A program made the position numbers and the translations under genes. A DNA stretch of 64,000 bases from contig CM075853.1 in the NCBI GenBank assembly GCA_037975125.1, positions 88,918,395-88,982,394 on the forward strand, read 5' to 3'. Under the pieces are notes generated by a model. That model ran no database searches. It was given only the letters and a program-made list of their open reading frames with translations, and was not told the DNA's origin. Within the stretch, counting starts at the first letter, position 1. Each line of letters starts with the position of its first letter. The stretch comes from Latrodectus hesperus. Taxonomy: Eukaryota; Arthropoda; Arachnida; Araneae; Theridiidae. This document shows positions 25,054 to 36,359 of this stretch, piece after piece.

Positions 25054-27290
25054 TGGCAAATGAACTGCATAACTATTTAATTTATCCTAACTCACTGTTA
25101 TTTATAAATACATTTAATCTATATATATTATATATTAACATCATTCACTGCTGTAAAATATACATTTTTGAAAATAATTATATTAATATGTAAAATTAAT
25201 AATTATTTTAAATTATTTATAAATTATAGCAAATTTTATTATTCTCAGGTTACATTTCTGAATCCAATTCTAGAGTTCTGATTATTTTTTATTCGATTTT
25301 TGTTGTTTCAAATTTAAAACATAACCTAAATCTTCAAAACTCTCTACAACTTGAATTATTATAAAGAAAGTGCTTTTATTATTTGCATTATAATCTCTTT
25401 ATGAGTTTATATTATATTACTATTTATTGTGGGAGGGCACCAAAATAGATATCCTTCAAATTCCCATGAACTGGGTAAAACGCAAACAGCACCTGTGTCT
25501 CGATAGATCATTTTATAATTGCTTACTTTATTGACATGAGATATTCTGGTTCATGGAAAAGTGTTATCTCCCCTAGTTTGTTGATCGATTTTAAATTATT
25601 ACCAGATGTGGGAAAAGCAGTTTAACTTCCTGTGGTATTTGTACTCAAAATTTCTCAAGGGAGGATCGTTGCCACTTTGGATGACCGAGATCCAGTGACT
25701 CAGTTTGCTGAGTTTTCAGATCAAAATTTCTCAAGAAAGCGTGGGAAAATCTCTTGTCAAAATTAATTCTTTACGCACAAGAATAAACTTACAAATTGCA
25801 CGGATGTTAGTAATAAGAGTTGAAGACAAATATCCATAATTATTGATAATAGTTTTTTATAAATTGATTTTTAGTTGTTACAACCCTTTAGTTTCTTTTG
25901 CATATTTGTAACTACTTATGTAATCTCATGAACTTGCAAAACAAACTGTATAAATGAAATAATTAAAAAGCAGTTAAATAAATATATACTTATATGTCGA
26001 GATTTATGTGATCTGGGCAAAAAACTTGGAGATTAAATTATAAGCTCAGCAAATGTTACAAAATAAGGGGTTTTATTGCATTAATAAGAGTTAATATCTT
26101 ATATTTGAATGATTTGGAGTTTGAATAATGAGAAATGCTGAATATGCCATTGCAAAAAATTTGTGATTAGTAATTTCAACATAAAAATATACACAATAAA
26201 TATATTTAATTCACAGGTTTAATTCAAAAAAATTTATTCCTTTATTACATATATTTAATTTTGGTAAGTAGGAGAATACATATGTAAATTATAGTATTTA
26301 ATAATACTTATGTAATATGTTATATACTTTCAGATAAAATATATAAAGTATAAATATGCTAATTTTTATTCATGTAATTTATGATTATCAGATATAATAT
26401 GGCAAAAACAATTTTAAATTTAATTGCTGAAAAAATAGGGAAAATCATCAATAAGTACTTAAACTACCATGCAAGCTTCAATTTAAATTATCTAATTTCT
26501 CTTTTCATTGCTTTTAAAAGCACATGATGAGTTTTGATGAAATAATTTTATTTATAGAAGGTAAGTAATACTATTGGTTATGTTATATTTAACTTTTTCA
26601 TTTAAAGGTCCAAGTATTAATATTGAAATGTCATAACCACTGGTACCAAATGCATTAATAACATCATTGTTTTAAAAAAATGAGTTACACCAACAAGAAA
26701 AGTATTTATTTAAGTTCTTTATATCATGTTCGCTTGGATGTAAGGTATGATAGATTGTTGTCTATGTTTTTGTTGTATCATATTTATAGTTACTTATTGT
26801 GTTATGTTATTAACAAATATAAAAATCAAACTCTTTTATTTTTAGTTATTTTTACTAACAATAAATGTTTTTGATTTTTATATTTGTAAATGAACGTCTA
26901 TTAATGCCGATAAAATACTTTTAATATTTGAAGTGCAAAATGGCAAAGAATTATTTTTGAATCTTTTTCCATTATATAATAAGACAATCGCTTTATAAAA
27001 TTATCAAAAAAATCCTAATATTCCTAATATGAACGAAATATCCTAATATGAATATGAAATTAAATCCTAATATGAACGAAATATCTTAGAACAAGAAAAA
27101 CGCTGCTAAATATACTACGTTCACTCACATGTCATAATGATGTTTATTTCTCCACCTTATATTTCACCCAATCACATTTTCCCCGGGCAACGATAGCTCC
27201 GCCTACAGCTCATCGTAGCTGGGTTACCATGCTGTGATTGTAATCGCTTAGATTTGGCGAAGAAAGTGAGGAAATGTGTCATTTGGCGGA

Positions 27291-27316
27291 GGCAACACGA
27301 ATACCCGTATAACCCC
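27291..27316 (-). repeat. Right terminal inverted repeat of the composite hAT-like element
   Basis: On the minus strand it reads GGGGTTATACGGG then TATTCGTGTTGCC, inverted relative to the left end. ATTTGGCG motifs occur just inside (about 27252 and 27281). Confidence 0.7.
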
Positions 27317-27324
27317 AGTCCCCT
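27317..27324. repeat. 8-bp target duplication AGTCCCCT, right copy
   Basis: It matches 9389-9396 exactly and forms part of the gag codons for Gly-Asp on the minus strand. Confidence 0.9.
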
Positions 27325-27629
27325 AACTCAAGTCCTGTTAGAAGCCGTTTTATTTTTTTATTTTCGCTTTCTACGAAAATTTGCAGCAGTCGTTCCTTTG
27401 CTGCCGAATATTTGTTCGGAGAAGGATCTTTCACAATGTCCCAAATATCATCAAGAATTTTTGGTTCTAACTGAGCGACGAGGTGGCTAAACATGGTCTC
27501 CTCCGAGGTAATTCTACAGATTTTGAACTGTGCTTCAACCTGGTTAAACCATATTTCTGGTTTGTCGAACCAGAACGGCGGTATTTTAATACTCACGCCA
27601 CTTGCTTCGAACGTTTCCGTGTCGGGCAT
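27325..27629 (-). pseudogene. gag: Gypsy gag, N-terminal part
   Basis: It starts at ATG 27627-27629, about 28 bases downstream of the PBS. The N-terminus reads MPDTETFEASGVSIKIPPFW and then WFNQVEAQFKICRITSEETM, typical of arthropod Gypsy gag (a Phe/Trp-containing matrix-capsid start with an F-x2-W-F pattern). It continues to LLTGLELGD, where the 8-bp duplication and the hAT-like insertion begin. The open frame then runs about 15 residues into inserted DNA. The rest of gag is at 8916-9396. Confidence 0.88.
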
Positions 27630-27656
27630 TTTGAATAATTACGCAGATTGAAGTCA

Positions 27657-27672
27657 CACGTCCTAGTCACCA
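27657..27672 (-). promoter_or_regulatory. Primer-binding site of the Gypsy element
   Basis: On the minus strand TGGTGACTAGGACGTG begins 2 bases after the 5' LTR. It starts with TGG, complementary to the universal tRNA CCA end. I cannot name the primer tRNA without a tRNA set. Confidence 0.75.
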
Positions 27673-27674
27673 AT

Positions 27675-28098
27675 TATTAGATGTTGTTGTTCATAATATT
27701 TAGTTTATTAGGTTGCGTAAATAACTCCACAAGTTTCAGCATCTAATGGATATTTTATTAGCGTACAGCAAGGATATTATCAGAGAGTCAAAACATGGCG
27801 CTTAAAAATTAACATGTTTCTAAGTACAGTTCGGTTTCCAGTTAACAATGACATAAACAGTTAAAAGATATAAAAGTAAAATTACATAAAACTGAAATAT
27901 AAATTACTACAATTATTACAAAAATTAACAATAATTAATTACTTTTTAATAAAATAAACTTAACATTTATTACTTAAGGAAAAAGAATTAATTTTTTTTC
28001 TTCATAACCCTGTCAGACATCATTCAATCAATTTGAGAAAGCTGTTTGACAGGTACATCCATCTAGTGGCAAAAATAACAATAACTGTTATCCTTACA
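27675..28098 (-). repeat. Gypsy element 5' LTR
   Basis: This 424-bp LTR matches 4340-4765. It should hold the promoter. A TATAAAAG-like stretch occurs only on the opposite strand, so no promoter element is assigned. Confidence 0.92.
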
Positions 28099-28102
28099 CC
28101 TA
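28099..28102. repeat. Target-site duplication CCTA, right copy
   Basis: It matches 4336-4339. Joining 4339 to 28103 gives the pre-insertion host sequence. Confidence 0.85.
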
Positions 28103-29119
28103 GGTGAGTCGAATAAATTTTACTTTATTTCCATCTTGTACTGACTGAATTTGAATTGTACATGACTTTTATTTAATAAAGAATAATAAATTAATAAAAG
28201 ATATTTAGAATTCAAACTGTTACTAATGTTAATATTGCTATAGAAGTTTTAGTCTGATTTATGAATTATTCCGAATATTCAAAATAACTACCAAATATCT
28301 GAAGCTATGTTTACCAGTAATTTTTAATTATTTGTTCGATTGAAAATCATAAAAAATATTAGAATAGTTTGGCTTCAAATTTCTATTGAAAATGTAAAAC
28401 AGTGTAAATTATTCCTTTACAAACAGTAGGAAATCTTTTCCATATGACATGAATTTCAGTATTGTTTGCCTAAAAGTACATCAAGATATCAGTTATGTAA
28501 TTTACATATTATGAGTAATTATTACTTAAAAGTATGATTAATTGAAGTTTTGTATTTCTCTAATAACATATATTAAAGTTATATCCTATTGAAAGTTGTT
28601 TACATAAAAAATTGTAAATTTTTATTTTATGTTTAATTACACAATAAAAGAACACTAGCTCTTCACATTATGGAGCTTGTGAAACATTAATCTAGATCCT
28701 TCACAACATTTAAGTCAACTTTTAAGTGAAAATACAATACTAAAAGAAATTCTTTGTTTGATAGTGATTAGTGACCGTTTCCAGAGTAATTCTATAATTG
28801 TTAGAAAGTCTTCACACATCATTGAATGTTTTCCTTTCAACTATTCATTTCAATAATAATTTTTATGGTAACAAATACTATTAAAGTGAACAGTTGCAAT
28901 AATATAATTATATATTTGTTTACAATAAGATCAACTGTTGACTCTTTCAACTAGAAGTATATGATGTCATATCCAACAAATAAATTTAATCATGAAACTT
29001 TCTAAAATTAAAAAATTCCTTTGATTTGGAAAATAACTTTGATTACTTTTTAAATATAATGTATTTATGTGTGAAAAAGTATTTTTTATTCTAATAATTT
29101 TTTATTGTTAAATTTATAG
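28103..29119. other. AT-rich stretch, possibly an intron
   Basis: No coding or repeat structure is seen. It ends in a pyrimidine/A-rich stretch and AG at 29118-29119, which looks like an acceptor site. Confidence 0.4.
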
Positions 29120-29189
29120 GTGCTGTGCTAGTCCTGCCAATTATAGTGAAGAAGCAGCTAAAGTGATTATAGTGAATAGCAATGTTTAA
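29120..29189 (+). CDS. Probable terminal exon of an unidentified host gene
   Basis: After a plausible 3' splice site (TTGTTAAATTTATAG) there is a short open stretch of higher GC, read in one phase as CCASPANYSEEAAKVIIVNS then NV and a TAA at 29187-29189. AATAAA signals follow at 29258 and 29272. The combination of acceptor, compositionally coding-like peptide, stop and poly(A) signals suggests a last coding exon. I do not recognise the protein. The exon is short enough that chance cannot be excluded. If it is real, the Gypsy insertion may lie in an upstream intron or flank of this gene. Confidence 0.38.
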
Positions 29190-29295
29190 ATCTGAATTTT
29201 AGAAATCTAAAGAAATAGCATGATTATCTGTATTGCAAAAATATATGCATTTTGTAAAATAAAAATTTTAGAATAAACTGTTTTACTATCTAGTT
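29190..29295 (+). terminator. Possible 3' UTR with two AATAAA signals
   Basis: AATAAA occurs at 29258-29263 and 29272-29277, about 70-85 bases after the putative stop codon. In AT-rich DNA such hexamers are common, so this depends on the exon call. Confidence 0.3.
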
Positions 29296-30239
29296 AATAT
29301 TTTCAGGACAGAATATTTCCAGAACAAGGCAACTTTTGTTTAAAATTAATGTTGAATTCTTAACAAACAATGCAGGAATTTGTTTTTATTTATGTTGTTT
29401 ATTATGTAAAGAAAAAATTTGAAAGTCTGTGACAGTGAGATGTGAACTACAGCTAAAATATTCAGAAACAGTAGTTAACATCTAATTAAATATTTTTAAA
29501 TAAGTGTAGTACAAATTTTGATATTTTTCTGTTAGATGTACAGCAATTCATTATAAGTTAGAAATGTAAAGTGATTTTTCCCACTTCATTAGAGACATAA
29601 GTAGAAAGATTATAAGTGTATAAATTCTCAATTTAATTTCTTGTAGAAAACAAAATTTACATTTTAATTTAATTGAAAAGAACCATTTATTTAGTGAAAT
29701 AAAAATAGGGTAAAATATAAAAATGTGATTATATACAGAAACTGATAGTATGAGTTAATGAGTGCTAACAATGCAGAAACGATATTCTCTTAATATTAAA
29801 CAAATCTAATCAATATATTGTTAATAAGATTATTTAAAATATTACATACATAATAATTAGATTTATATGATAAGTCGTTAATGTTTTCACAATTGGTAAG
29901 TGGTAAATATTTAATTTTTAATTTACTTCTCTTTCTTTTTGAATATTAATTTCAATATAATCTGATTTTCATCATATAATTTATAAATTTTGCAAAATTA
30001 TTTAAATATTTCTTAAAAGAATAACAAATTTATCACTTGTGTTTATTTTCAAAATGGAATGCAAAATAATACATTTTAAGCATGATAATTATTTTACTCA
30101 TGTAATATGCAACAATATAGGTTTAAATGAAAAAATGTGTATTTATTGCAATAATTTAAAATAGTTTCCTTCTAATTTAGTAATTCAAAATAAAATCCCT
30201 TGTTATCATTATGAACTACATATAATGTAGACAAACCTA
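29296..30239. other. AT-rich stretch without recognisable features
   Basis: I see no ORF, repeat or RNA structure here. Confidence 0.5.
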
Positions 30240-30475
30240 TAACCTAAAATAGGTCCTATCTTGGTTGCCTAAATTAGACCAATTTCGGCAGCCTAGCTTG
30301 GTCCTATCTTGGCACCCAGATTGGTCCAATGTAGGCTGCCAAACTTGACCCTATTTAAGCAACCCACATTGGTCCTATATAACGAATTGTAGATCATCCA
30401 GGATTGGCCCAGTATAGACCGCCAATACTGGACCAAGACAAAGCCACGATTAGCCAATATAAGGCCAAGCTATTT
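30240..30475. repeat. Degenerate ~24-bp minisatellite
   Basis: About nine diverged tandem units are visible, each beginning near GGTCC/GACC and ending near GATT/CATT. Examples are GGTCCTATCTTGGCACCC, GGTCCAATGTAGGCTGCC and GACCCTATTTAAGCAACC. The period is 23-25 bp, with one 35-bp unit. GC content is clearly above the flanks. Units contain partly palindromic TTGG...CCAA pieces. Confidence 0.8.
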
Positions 30476-31708
30476 TGCTACTTGGGTTATTATCTGAGAA
30501 TTTTTTCCAATCTATAGAAGGAAAAATGAACTTTTTTTATATTTTTTAAGTTGTTGATCAAACATTTGTAGACTTAGCTTTGAAATTAAAATAAGAATAT
30601 ATCAAGGAAAGTAAAAAATTGCAACTTTATGAAAATTTTGTCTTTAAAATACAAAATGAAATCTTTTCTTTTTCAAAATAACTATTCTTTTATATTTCTG
30701 GAAGTTTAAATACTTTATATCATTGTAATATTATTAGTTTTATTAATTAATTTCTTTTTCGATTTTTCACTTAAGAAAAGCATTTTGTCATCAAAGATTG
30801 AATTGGGTTATTGAAAAGAAATTTTGAGAAATTAGAGTTAATTTGAAAAATATCTTTTCGTATATGTCAAAAGTAGGAAAATCACTATTGCTTTGAACTA
30901 AGTTTTGTTAAGTTTTAAGATTTTTACCAGTTTAAAATTACAAAATCTTACTATTTTTAGATCAAGACACCTAAATTTTCTCCAATATTTAACATAAGAG
31001 ACAATAGTATTTTTCTTATGTATAGATAGATTTCCAATTACGAATTCTTTAACTTCTTTTTAAATTTTCAATGATTTTATTAAAATAATTCGTCTCATTT
31101 AAGATTTCTATATAGTTTGAGTTGACTAATTCTATAAGCTTTTCAGCCACTTTCCATGATATTAAGTTATTAGTTTTAATGTCTTTGTAAACTTATTGGC
31201 ACAATATTATAAGGTAATTTAAGGGCTATCCAGTGACTTTTCGATCATGGGTCATTCCTGGATTCTTAATCTGTGTATTTTTATTGATATTTATTTTTCT
31301 AACTTATGAGAGCATTTAAAATGGCAGTTTAATGCATAAGTTGAGACTTTTTCAGAAAAGCACTATTTATGAAAATAAAGAGTTTTTATTAATAGGAAAT
31401 AAATCAGTTTACACGCAAATAAATTTTTCAAAAATTAATTTCAAAACTCATAATTATATATTTTACATTTGCCTTAAAAAGTATAAATATTTAAACACTG
31501 CTTCAGAATTATTCTCTCTTATATTTTGTATTGTATTAGAACAATCATGATGCAAGTTGTCTAATTTAAAACACTCAAATTGTTCTTCTCAAAAAAAAAA
31601 TCAATTTTTTAAACTGGAATTTTGTTACCTTTATCTTAATAAAAAAATTTCTGAATTCTACTTAGAAGTAATAATTCTAATAATGCTTTTTTCTTTAGAA
31701 ATTTCATT
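30476..31708. other. AT-rich stretch without recognisable features
   Basis: Only chance-level open frames are present (for example 31332-31550, low complexity and Lys/Ile/Asn-rich). No repeat or element boundary was found until the TA at 31709. Confidence 0.5.
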
Positions 31709-31710
31709 TA

Positions 31711-32658
31711 CCCTGCCCAACAAATGAAACACCAAGGAGGAATGGTCGGAAAAATTATGCAAATTTCAGGGTAGACGCACTTTACCGAGCTATGCAAAAG
31801 ATGTGATGCGTGGTTCGCCAGCACTCGTAAGATAAGATATAGATGAGGAACCGACAGGGGGGCAATATTCGCTGCTCTATTGCTGCTTGGAAAATAATCA
31901 TTGAAAGTTTGTTCTTGCCGAAAAGAACGTGTGGTGACTCATCACGACTTCTCTAAGAAATTGTGGTGATTCATCACATATTTTCTGAGAAACTCTTGAC
32001 CTTTTACAAAACACTTGAATTCGCAAAGTAAAACTGAAAATTGCGAAGTGAAACTAAAAACTTGTCTATCAAATTTCTATGTCAATGGTATTAACTTCAT
32101 GAAATGTACTCAACCAATCAGCACACTTTGTAGGCGCGGTTTATACATTCTCTCAGGGAGATCTGAACCGAACACAGAACACTTGCTCACTAAATCTCAT
32201 GCTAAAAGGACGCGTTGTTTCACTCCTAAATTTCTTTGTTTCTATGTAAGTTGTGTTGTCTGCAATAAATGTTATTTTTTAAAAAAAAATATTGCCTTCT
32301 GAAAAAGGTTAAACATCAACTAACTTACACTATAGACGTCTGTAGTTGCAGAGAATGCCGATCCATCGTCGACAGAGTCAGTTCCAGTTGATAAACAAGT
32401 TTATAAGGGGCATGGTGATCAGATTGAGAAGGGCAGGGTGGACCTTATGGCAAATAGCAGCTGACTGTCACCTGGATGTGTCCACCGTGCAACTGTGGTC
32501 TTACAACCTACTGACCTGACCCTGTTATCGTACTGAATTCTGCATACCATTTCCAAATACAGATGACTTATTGTTCGTTACTGTCTCTCTCTGTTTGTCG
32601 AGTTTCGTTACTTTCTGGCAACTCCTTCTTAGCGTTGCATTTTCTATGTTGGGCAGTG
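31711..32658 (+). mobile_element. Tc1-like element, internally deleted
   Basis: The inverted termini are CCCTGCCCAACAAATGAAAC on the left and, reverse-complemented, CACTGCCCAACATAGAAAAT on the right. They are flanked by TA at 31709-31710 and 32659-32660, the Tc1/mariner target duplication. The element is 948 bp, shorter than the usual 1.3-1.7 kb. Only the N-terminal part of the transposase remains, close to the right end, so the catalytic region has been deleted. Inside, 31900-32330 is of moderate GC without a recognisable frame. Confidence 0.82.
32355..32519 (+). pseudogene. Tc1-like transposase N-terminal fragment
   Basis: A 54-residue frame starts MPIHRRQSQFQ and continues with VIRLRRAGWTLWQIAADCHL then DVSTVQLW. 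The pattern is the first helix-turn-helix of a Tc1 transposase (arm, then R-x-A-G-W-T-x-x-Q-I-A, then a recognition helix with STV). It stops at TGA 32517-32519, and no DDE region follows before the right terminus. Confidence 0.75.
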
Positions 32659-32660
32659 TA

Positions 32661-33500
32661 TTTCCAATTAAATGGTTTATTGAAATATAGCTTAATATTT
32701 TTCTTTGATCAGATTTAAATCAATATAACGCTTACTTAGCGTTATTAGTTATCTTTTATTAATTAACTCTTATACATTAGCCCTCACAAAAGACTTGAAT
32801 TTCACAGCAGAAAAGTGTGTATAAATATTTAGATTTTATTACTATAGTATTGATTTTTTAAGTTGAGAACTAATTATTTAATTTACTCAGTGATACACAC
32901 ACAGCAAATTCTGATTAATAGTAGTATGGCATCAAAATTATTAATATTTAGTTGTTCTATCAAATTTATTACTAATGTAATTACACGTAATGTATTATTC
33001 ATTTATGTAATATATTTTGTTTGTATACTTTCAACACCTCGGTATGAATTCGAAAATACACAGTCGACTTAACATAGAAAAGAATGATTTTCTGATGTAT
33101 AACGAATATTTTTTAGATAATTTTATACATAACAGAAGCTGTTAATTCTTTTTATTTACCAAGCTATAAATATGCTTTATCATCTTTCCTGAGTTATAAA
33201 TATGTTATATATGTTTATATCAAATCTGGTTGAAAAGTATAAAAACAAAACAGTTTGCACCTTAATGTAAAAGAGTTTTCAGTCTTCAACAAGATTTGGA
33301 ACTCTTTTTTATATTCAAGAAACTCTAGGAATATACAATGCTTCAATTTAAAAAAGAGCAATACTTTAAATACTGAAGGGCTAAGTGATTAAAATCAAAA
33401 ATATGAATGCTAAAAGCATTGTTTAAAAGAATAGTAAATATTTAGCGCCATGTTCAAACTGACTGAATGAAAAAATTAATAGTCAATTTATACACTTGTT
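32661..33500. other. AT-rich stretch without recognisable features
   Basis: Open frames here (for example 32863-33072) have no domain-like content. No repeat structure was seen. Confidence 0.45.
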
Positions 33501-33534
33501 TATTTAGTTTATTTTTAAAAGTTATCGTTATATA

Positions 33535-33778
33535 TATCTGTGCGGAGGTTGCGTTAATTAAATACAAAGAATTGTAAATAAAGCGTTTATTTTGTTGCGT
33601 GTTTTCGCAGCGTGGTTATTCGTAAGAGTACAACATTAAGACTTACAAGAGAAAAGGTTACCTTAAATGGCGTGATTACAGAATGCGCCAAGGAGGGTGC
33701 TCCGTAGCCAAAGGTATACATAACAAATACGGAACAATGTCTATGTCCAATTATAGAGCACACCACCATATTTTACTT
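33535..33778 (+). mobile_element. Possible solo LTR remnant
   Basis: A GC-richer island contains GTAAATAAAGCGTTTATT followed by TGTTGCGTGTTTTCGCAG, which resembles an LTR poly(A) signal and R-U5 region. No partner LTR, PBS or coding remnant is nearby. A minus-strand open frame here (33587-33769) has no recognisable domain. Confidence 0.25.
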
Positions 33779-33965
33779 GATTTAAAAAGCACTTGTATGA
33801 TATGGAGAAAAACCTTTAAAAATTTATACTACTAATCATTAAAACTGCTATTGTTGGAAGAAATCCAAATAACATAATATTTATTGGACAAATATATTAT
33901 ATAGGAAATAACAAATGATCAAATTTCAACAGAAGAAAATTTGGAAGTATATATCATAAGATATA

Positions 33966-34710
33966 AACACCAGATTTCCCAGGTATAACAGCGCTTATGT
34001 GCCTGGATATTGAGACAAACTAAAATTAGATGGAATATATTAGTACAACCATCCATACGGCTTCATCGACCATAGTAACCGGTATATAATGTCGAGACAG
34101 TCTCTTGGTAAATATTAGAAAGATTTTTCTTTTCAAGAAAGTTCTAAAGAATGTTTCAAGCCAATTTTTTCTTAATCAAGAAGGGTTAGTCCAATAGTTG
34201 CAACAAGTGGCTGTGCATTATCCTTCGGAAGTGTTTAGTAAGACTCATATAATAGATAGAGCCAACTTCAACACAACCGAAATAACTCAAATACAGTTCA
34301 AAGTGCTATTACTGCGAACTAAAGGTGATCGAAAAGTGTATTCAATGGTAGCACGTGTCGTCACTTCATTTGAGGCGTCAATATGAAGATATAGCACAGT
34401 GATCATGTGAGTCGTTCCTGATGCTGCCAATCACAGGTGCAACCATCATGATGCTGTAAAAGGTGTAGGAATTCTTCAGAAAATACGGCATTACTCCATT
34501 CTTGTGCAGGTTCGACACTGATCATACCAATGATCATGCTCTTGCTTGTAATGTAATGTTAAGGGCAGCTACCATGATCTCGAAGTTAACTGTCTGTATT
34601 GCTGCAAACGGCATCGAAATTTTCATACAAACGCTTGCTTTGCAAACGCTTTCATTTCTTGGCTTAGGGTTTATGACGTGGTTGTACGGTCCATTAAGAC
34701 AATGTCTAGA
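33966..34710 (-). pseudogene. Decayed Tc1-like transposase
   Basis: The minus strand can be followed in shifting phases through segments matching the transposase at 37.1-38.4 kb. In order they are RCRLQQYRQLTSRSWLPLTL, then EYTFRSPLVRSNSTLN (compare YTSRSPLVRITGTLS), DNAQPLVATIGLTLLD (compare DNARPHVARIVLNFLD), and near the end SRHISAVIPGKSG. Many stops and frameshifts separate them. The order and spacing match a full Tc1 catalytic region with its second Asp in QDNA. No terminal repeats could be placed, so the element is old. The plus-strand open frames here (34198-34386, 34502-34717) are its shadows. Confidence 0.72.
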
Positions 34711-35518
34711 GATGTAAAATTCCTAGGAAATTTGAAACATTATGATTTACTAGGGAACTTTATGAATAAACAGGATATTTTGGGGAAATAAACTCAACAA
34801 ATCGTATTTTATTTAATAGGTTGTTTTGCCTTACATATATGAAGCGAAAAGAAGTAAATTACTTAGTTTTGGAACAAAAATATGTCTGTTCTGTCATCTA
34901 GAACCACAAAAGTTCGGGACATTGTCTAGAATGAAAGTTAGGCCCTGCGCAAACTACTGGATAATTCTCCGGTGTAAACCTTGCTTGGCAAATCCTTCGT
35001 GAATTCACGGAGAAGAAATAATGACATCATGTCAGGTGTGACTATACGATGTCATTGTTCAATTGAACGAATGAAACTATTTACATCATAATGAATTATT
35101 TATATACATTTTGACCAATGAGCAATATTAGTTTTGTGAAATTGTGACTGTTTATGTATCCAGACATATCTGATATATATATATTAATTTATTTATATTG
35201 AAACTCTGAATGCGTTATTTCTTGACATTTTTTTATATTTTGATTATTTTTTTGGTAAATGTTGAAAATTATCCCTGTTTAACAAAGCTAGTGTATATTT
35301 CATAATCTAAATTTAATCAAATTCATTGAATTACATCCTTGTTTTGAATACAATAATATTTTTAAAATAAATATTTGAGATAATTTTTTATAATAACTAT
35401 AAACCTTTAAATAAAAATAAATATAAGTCTTTAAATAAATGGCAAGCAAATTATCAACACAATTCAAATAGTATTAAAATGTAAATTATTTTAAGAGTGA
35501 AATGACTCTTCACACACA
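34711..35518. other. Stretch without recognisable features
   Basis: The part nearest 34.9-35.0 kb has moderate GC and might include the diverged start of the adjacent Tc1 relic, but no frame can be matched. Confidence 0.4.
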
Positions 35519-35594
35519 AGGAAAACGGTTACTCATAACTCTATCACAAGTAAGAAAACTTCAATGATGATAGAGTCATGAGTAACAGTTTTCC
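35519..35594. repeat. Hairpin with 27-bp near-perfect arms
   Basis: GGAAAACGGTTACTCATAAC then TCTATCA is inverted as TGATAGAGTCATGAGTAACA then GTTTTCC, with about 22 bases between and two arm mismatches. It abuts the 5' truncation of a mariner-like element. Confidence 0.88.
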
Positions 35595-35601
35595 ATTTGC
35601 A

Positions 35602-36087
35602 TGGCCGCCTCGTTGCCCTGACTTCACGCCATGCGATTTTTGGCTTTGGGGTTATTTGAAATCTCAAGTTTATGTTGCGTGAGTATCAAATTTGTCTATT
35701 GTAAAGGACAACATCACAAAGACAGTGAGGAATATTCCTCGTGACAAACGGCTGTGGAGAACGTTGTGCATAGAATGCACAGTGTTATTTCTGAGAATGG
35801 TACTCACATTGAAAGTTGTGTAATTCCACACCGGAAAAGTTAAGGTAGTAAATAAACATTAATAATTTATCTGTAAGATTGTATATGTTAGTATTTTTCT
35901 TTTCTCACATTTTACGCATTGTAAAGTGCCACAAAATGTCCTAGTGGCGATTTCTGAAACTAAATTTAATTATGGAATCATTTTCCCCTTGTTTTGATTA
36001 GGCTAAATAAGAAGTTAGGTTCATTTCAGCTCTTAGATCACGCTACAAAGTGCACCAAACACTGCCACTTTAAAAAAGATCACCCTG
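35602..36087 (+). mobile_element. Mariner-like (IS630-superfamily) element, 5'-truncated
   Basis: The last part of the transposase is readable from 35602: WPPRCPDFTPCDFWLWGYLK then SQVYVA, the C-terminal catalytic block of this superfamily, where Pro-Asp-x-x-P-x-D carries the third acidic residue. A stop follows, then VSNLSIVKDNITKTVRNIP in the same phase. The right terminus AAAAAAGATCACCCTG, followed by TA at 36088, matches the inverted repeat of the element at 58273-59076. The left half, including the other catalytic residues and left terminus, is missing. Two frame breaks occur near the C-terminus. Confidence 0.78.
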
Positions 36088-36120
36088 TATATAAAAATAT
36101 TTGAAATTTATTGATTTCAC

Positions 36121-36165
36121 TTGTCTCATATTAAACAAAGTAGAACGCCTTTTGCACTTTTAATG
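36121..36165. repeat. Short direct repeat at the left satellite boundary
   Basis: TTGTCTCATATTAAACAAAG then TAGAACGCCTTTTGCAC is repeated at 38755-38800 with about 80-85% identity by eye. The two copies bracket the inverted satellite block. Confidence 0.65.
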
Positions 36166-36359
36166 TTCATGGGACTTCGTTTATTTACCGTTGCTATAAT
36201 ATGGATTTCATATAAAGAGCCTATTTGAAAAATTATAAGTGAATACTTCAATAAGTGTATGTGGGGGAATTAGTTCCCATTTTACCTCACAAATTATCTT
36301 TAAACGAAAGATGTAGAGGAACGATTTAGAAATTATGTCGATGGGATTTTTAAAACACT

